From Bactericera cockerelli (Eukaryota > Arthropoda > Insecta > Hemiptera > Triozidae), in NCBI GenBank assembly GCA_024516035.1, contig CM044958.1:3217566-3281565 (forward strand): 64,000 nucleotides of DNA, written 5' to 3'. The notes beneath the pieces are model-generated. The model was not told the DNA's origin and did not search any database. It saw only the letters and a program-made list of their open reading frames with translations. This document shows positions 62,972 to 64,000 of this stretch, piece after piece (positions within the stretch are counted from its first letter, which is position 1; the number at the start of each line of letters is the position of its first letter). The position numbers and the translations under genes were made by a program.

Positions 62972-63187
62972 CTAGGGTCCCAAGGACATGGAGGCGAAGG
63001 TCTTGAGCTCCCCCGCGGATCCTGCACTGGTCACCTCTGTGATCCCGTACACCCCGGCCAGCAGTCTGGCACACGGCACTGATGAGTCACCAGGCCCGGC
63101 GCTGGGATAGCCCTGCTGGGGCAGGCACGGGCCCCTCTCCCCCGCGTACACATAGCTGAGATAGAGCCTGGTTAGGGAAACTGGGAG
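62972..63187 (-). CDS. Candidate host-gene exon, function unknown
   Basis: The only clearly GC-rich, non-repetitive block in the window. On the minus strand an acceptor-like aaacaaatgcag precedes a 71-codon open frame (from LPVSLTRLYLSYVYAGERGP to ELKTFASMSLGP) ending in TAG at 62974-62972, and the next bases are a consensus donor GTGAGT (62971-62966). The other two frames contain stops. Codon third positions are G/C-rich. Against it: the acceptor has a purine-rich tract, and a stop codon exactly at the donor would make it a last coding exon with a 3' UTR intron, or the frame is coincidental. A 5S SINE sits about 15 bp upstream of the acceptor, in the intron. I do not recognise the protein. 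Confidence 0.35.
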   Translation of the reverse strand, partial: LPVSLTRLYLSYVYAGERGPCLPQQGYPSAGPGDSSVPCARLLAGVYGITEVTSAGSAGELKTFASMSLGP

Positions 63188-63202
63188 CTGCATTTGTTTT
63201 TT

Positions 63203-63492
63203 AAACTAGATATTTTAGCCAGCGTCGATGGCATGTTGAATACACCGGTTCCCTTCAGAACACCGAAGTTAAGCGACATCCAGCGAGGTTAAGACTTGGA
63301 TGGGTGACCATTCAAATTCTAGTTCTCGTGACGCTGGCTTTTCCCGGCCCCACTCAGGCTGGGTGAGGTCAATGTGAGTAGCAGGTTTGTGAGTTTCCTG
63401 CGAATGGAGGGTAAAACCCCAGTCGTGATATGACCATGGCAGTTGAAAGCGACGTTAAACCCCACTTAAAAAAAAAAAAAACTAGATATTTT
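63203..63492 (+). repeat. SINE family E (5S rRNA-derived) with 14-bp TSD
   Basis: aaactagatatttt is repeated exactly at 63203-63216 and 63479-63492. Between them: 5S-like head gccagcgtcgatggcatgtt ... gaagttaagcgacatccagc ... acttggatgggtgacc, a short linker, the central module (caggctgggtgaggtcaatg ... aatggagggtaaaacccc), then ttgaaagcgacgttaaaccc and poly(A). Pol III type 1 (internal 5S-like) promotion is expected. Best-preserved copy. Confidence 0.92.
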
Positions 63493-63732
63493 TATTATTA
63501 TATTGCCTTTTATTAAGAAAAAGAAAAATAATAATAAATCAGTTTTTCTCCTCTCATCTCCTTATTGAGCTTCTCATTGAAACGCCTTCTTTGGATTTCA
63601 TGTCTTCCTAGAATTTTGACTTGAAATTTTGATGTTTAAAATTTTAAAATGCAGCCATACCAGCGCGTGCCTAACTAGTTATTTACTCAGATTTTTTTCG
63701 AATCAATAACCAAAATTTAATCTGGTAATCAA
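63493..63732. other. Unassigned A/T-rich
   Basis: No feature recognised. Confidence 0.4.
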
Positions 63733-63952
63733 GTGCACTGCAAGGCAAGTGTTTAACGCGCTAGTCTGGTAATCCAGGTAGCGTAGGGATCCGTTGGTTC
63801 GAATCCCACCTAGTGTATGAATAATTTTTTCTCATTAATTTGAGTTTGTGACCACCTAATAATAAGACTCTGAGGGTTAGATGGTAGAAAATGCTTTGAG
63901 CATTAACCTAGCCTGGTGATTATTTTCCACTAAAAGAGTGTTATTATTATTT
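63733..63952 (+). repeat. SINE family C
   Basis: Head gtgcactgcaaggcaagtgt, box B ggttcgaatccc, full body and ttattattattt end. Followed by the same flank as the copy at 51298-51510 up to the window edge. Confidence 0.8.
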
Positions 63953-64000
63953 AAGTCAAATCTTTTTTGCTTGTTAAAAAATAATCCGATTTTGAAATTA

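Noticed and set aside
63217..63330. 5S rRNA gene
   Set aside because: Only parts match 5S rRNA; the element has a SINE body, poly(A) and target duplications.

Overview
This is an interspersed-repeat landscape from a eukaryotic genome, almost certainly an arthropod and probably an insect. No bacterial operons, ribosome-binding sites or CRISPR arrays are visible. The A/T-rich background, dense (CT/GA)n microsatellites, tRNA- and 5S-rRNA-derived SINEs, R1-like LINE, piggyBac-like TTAA elements and Helitron ends all fit an insect. A hemipteran such as a planthopper is only a guess from general resemblance. A run of 100 N at 47011-47110 marks an assembly gap.

Layout. 0-7 kb: a SINE cluster (families A and G, one G copy broken by a short H repeat and by a Helitron), two TTAA-flanked piggyBac-like non-autonomous elements and a 5S-derived SINE. 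7-13.5 kb: purine/pyrimidine microsatellites, a 24-bp minisatellite and SINE pieces. 13.8-17.7 kb: a nearly complete LINE with a coiled-coil ORF1 (one frameshift) and an intact 982-aa endonuclease/reverse transcriptase, ending in (TTA)n. 18-31.6 kb: SINEs B, C, D, F and H, minisatellites, an 885-bp fold-back element and a second Helitron. 32-41.8 kb: a G SINE, a hammerhead-ribozyme repeat, a MITE, and then a three-level nest: an F-type repeat interrupted by a LINE, itself interrupted by a full-length antisense R1-clade LINE with both ORFs intact and a 13-bp target duplication. 42-51 kb: a satellite built from a SINE tail, a MITE with 8-bp target duplication and an internal 45-bp minisatellite, and a 1.6-kb 36-bp satellite open on both strands. 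51-64 kb: more SINEs, CT-rich tracts, two 5S-derived SINEs with clear target duplications, a degenerate second hammerhead and one GC-rich candidate host exon on the minus strand.

Functionally the window is a retrotransposon ecosystem. LINEs encoding endonuclease and reverse transcriptase are the likely source of enzyme for SINEs, several of which share the (TTA)n-type 3' terminus of the 14-kb LINE. Family names A-H are local labels used only here: A-D, F and G have tRNA-like heads, E has a 5S-like head, and H has no recognised head. No complete host protein-coding gene could be supported. I did not find a wholly new biochemical system. The strongest signals worth follow-up are the hammerhead motifs, the covarying hairpin in unit H, the module shared by 5S- and tRNA-headed SINEs, and the SINE-derived satellite.
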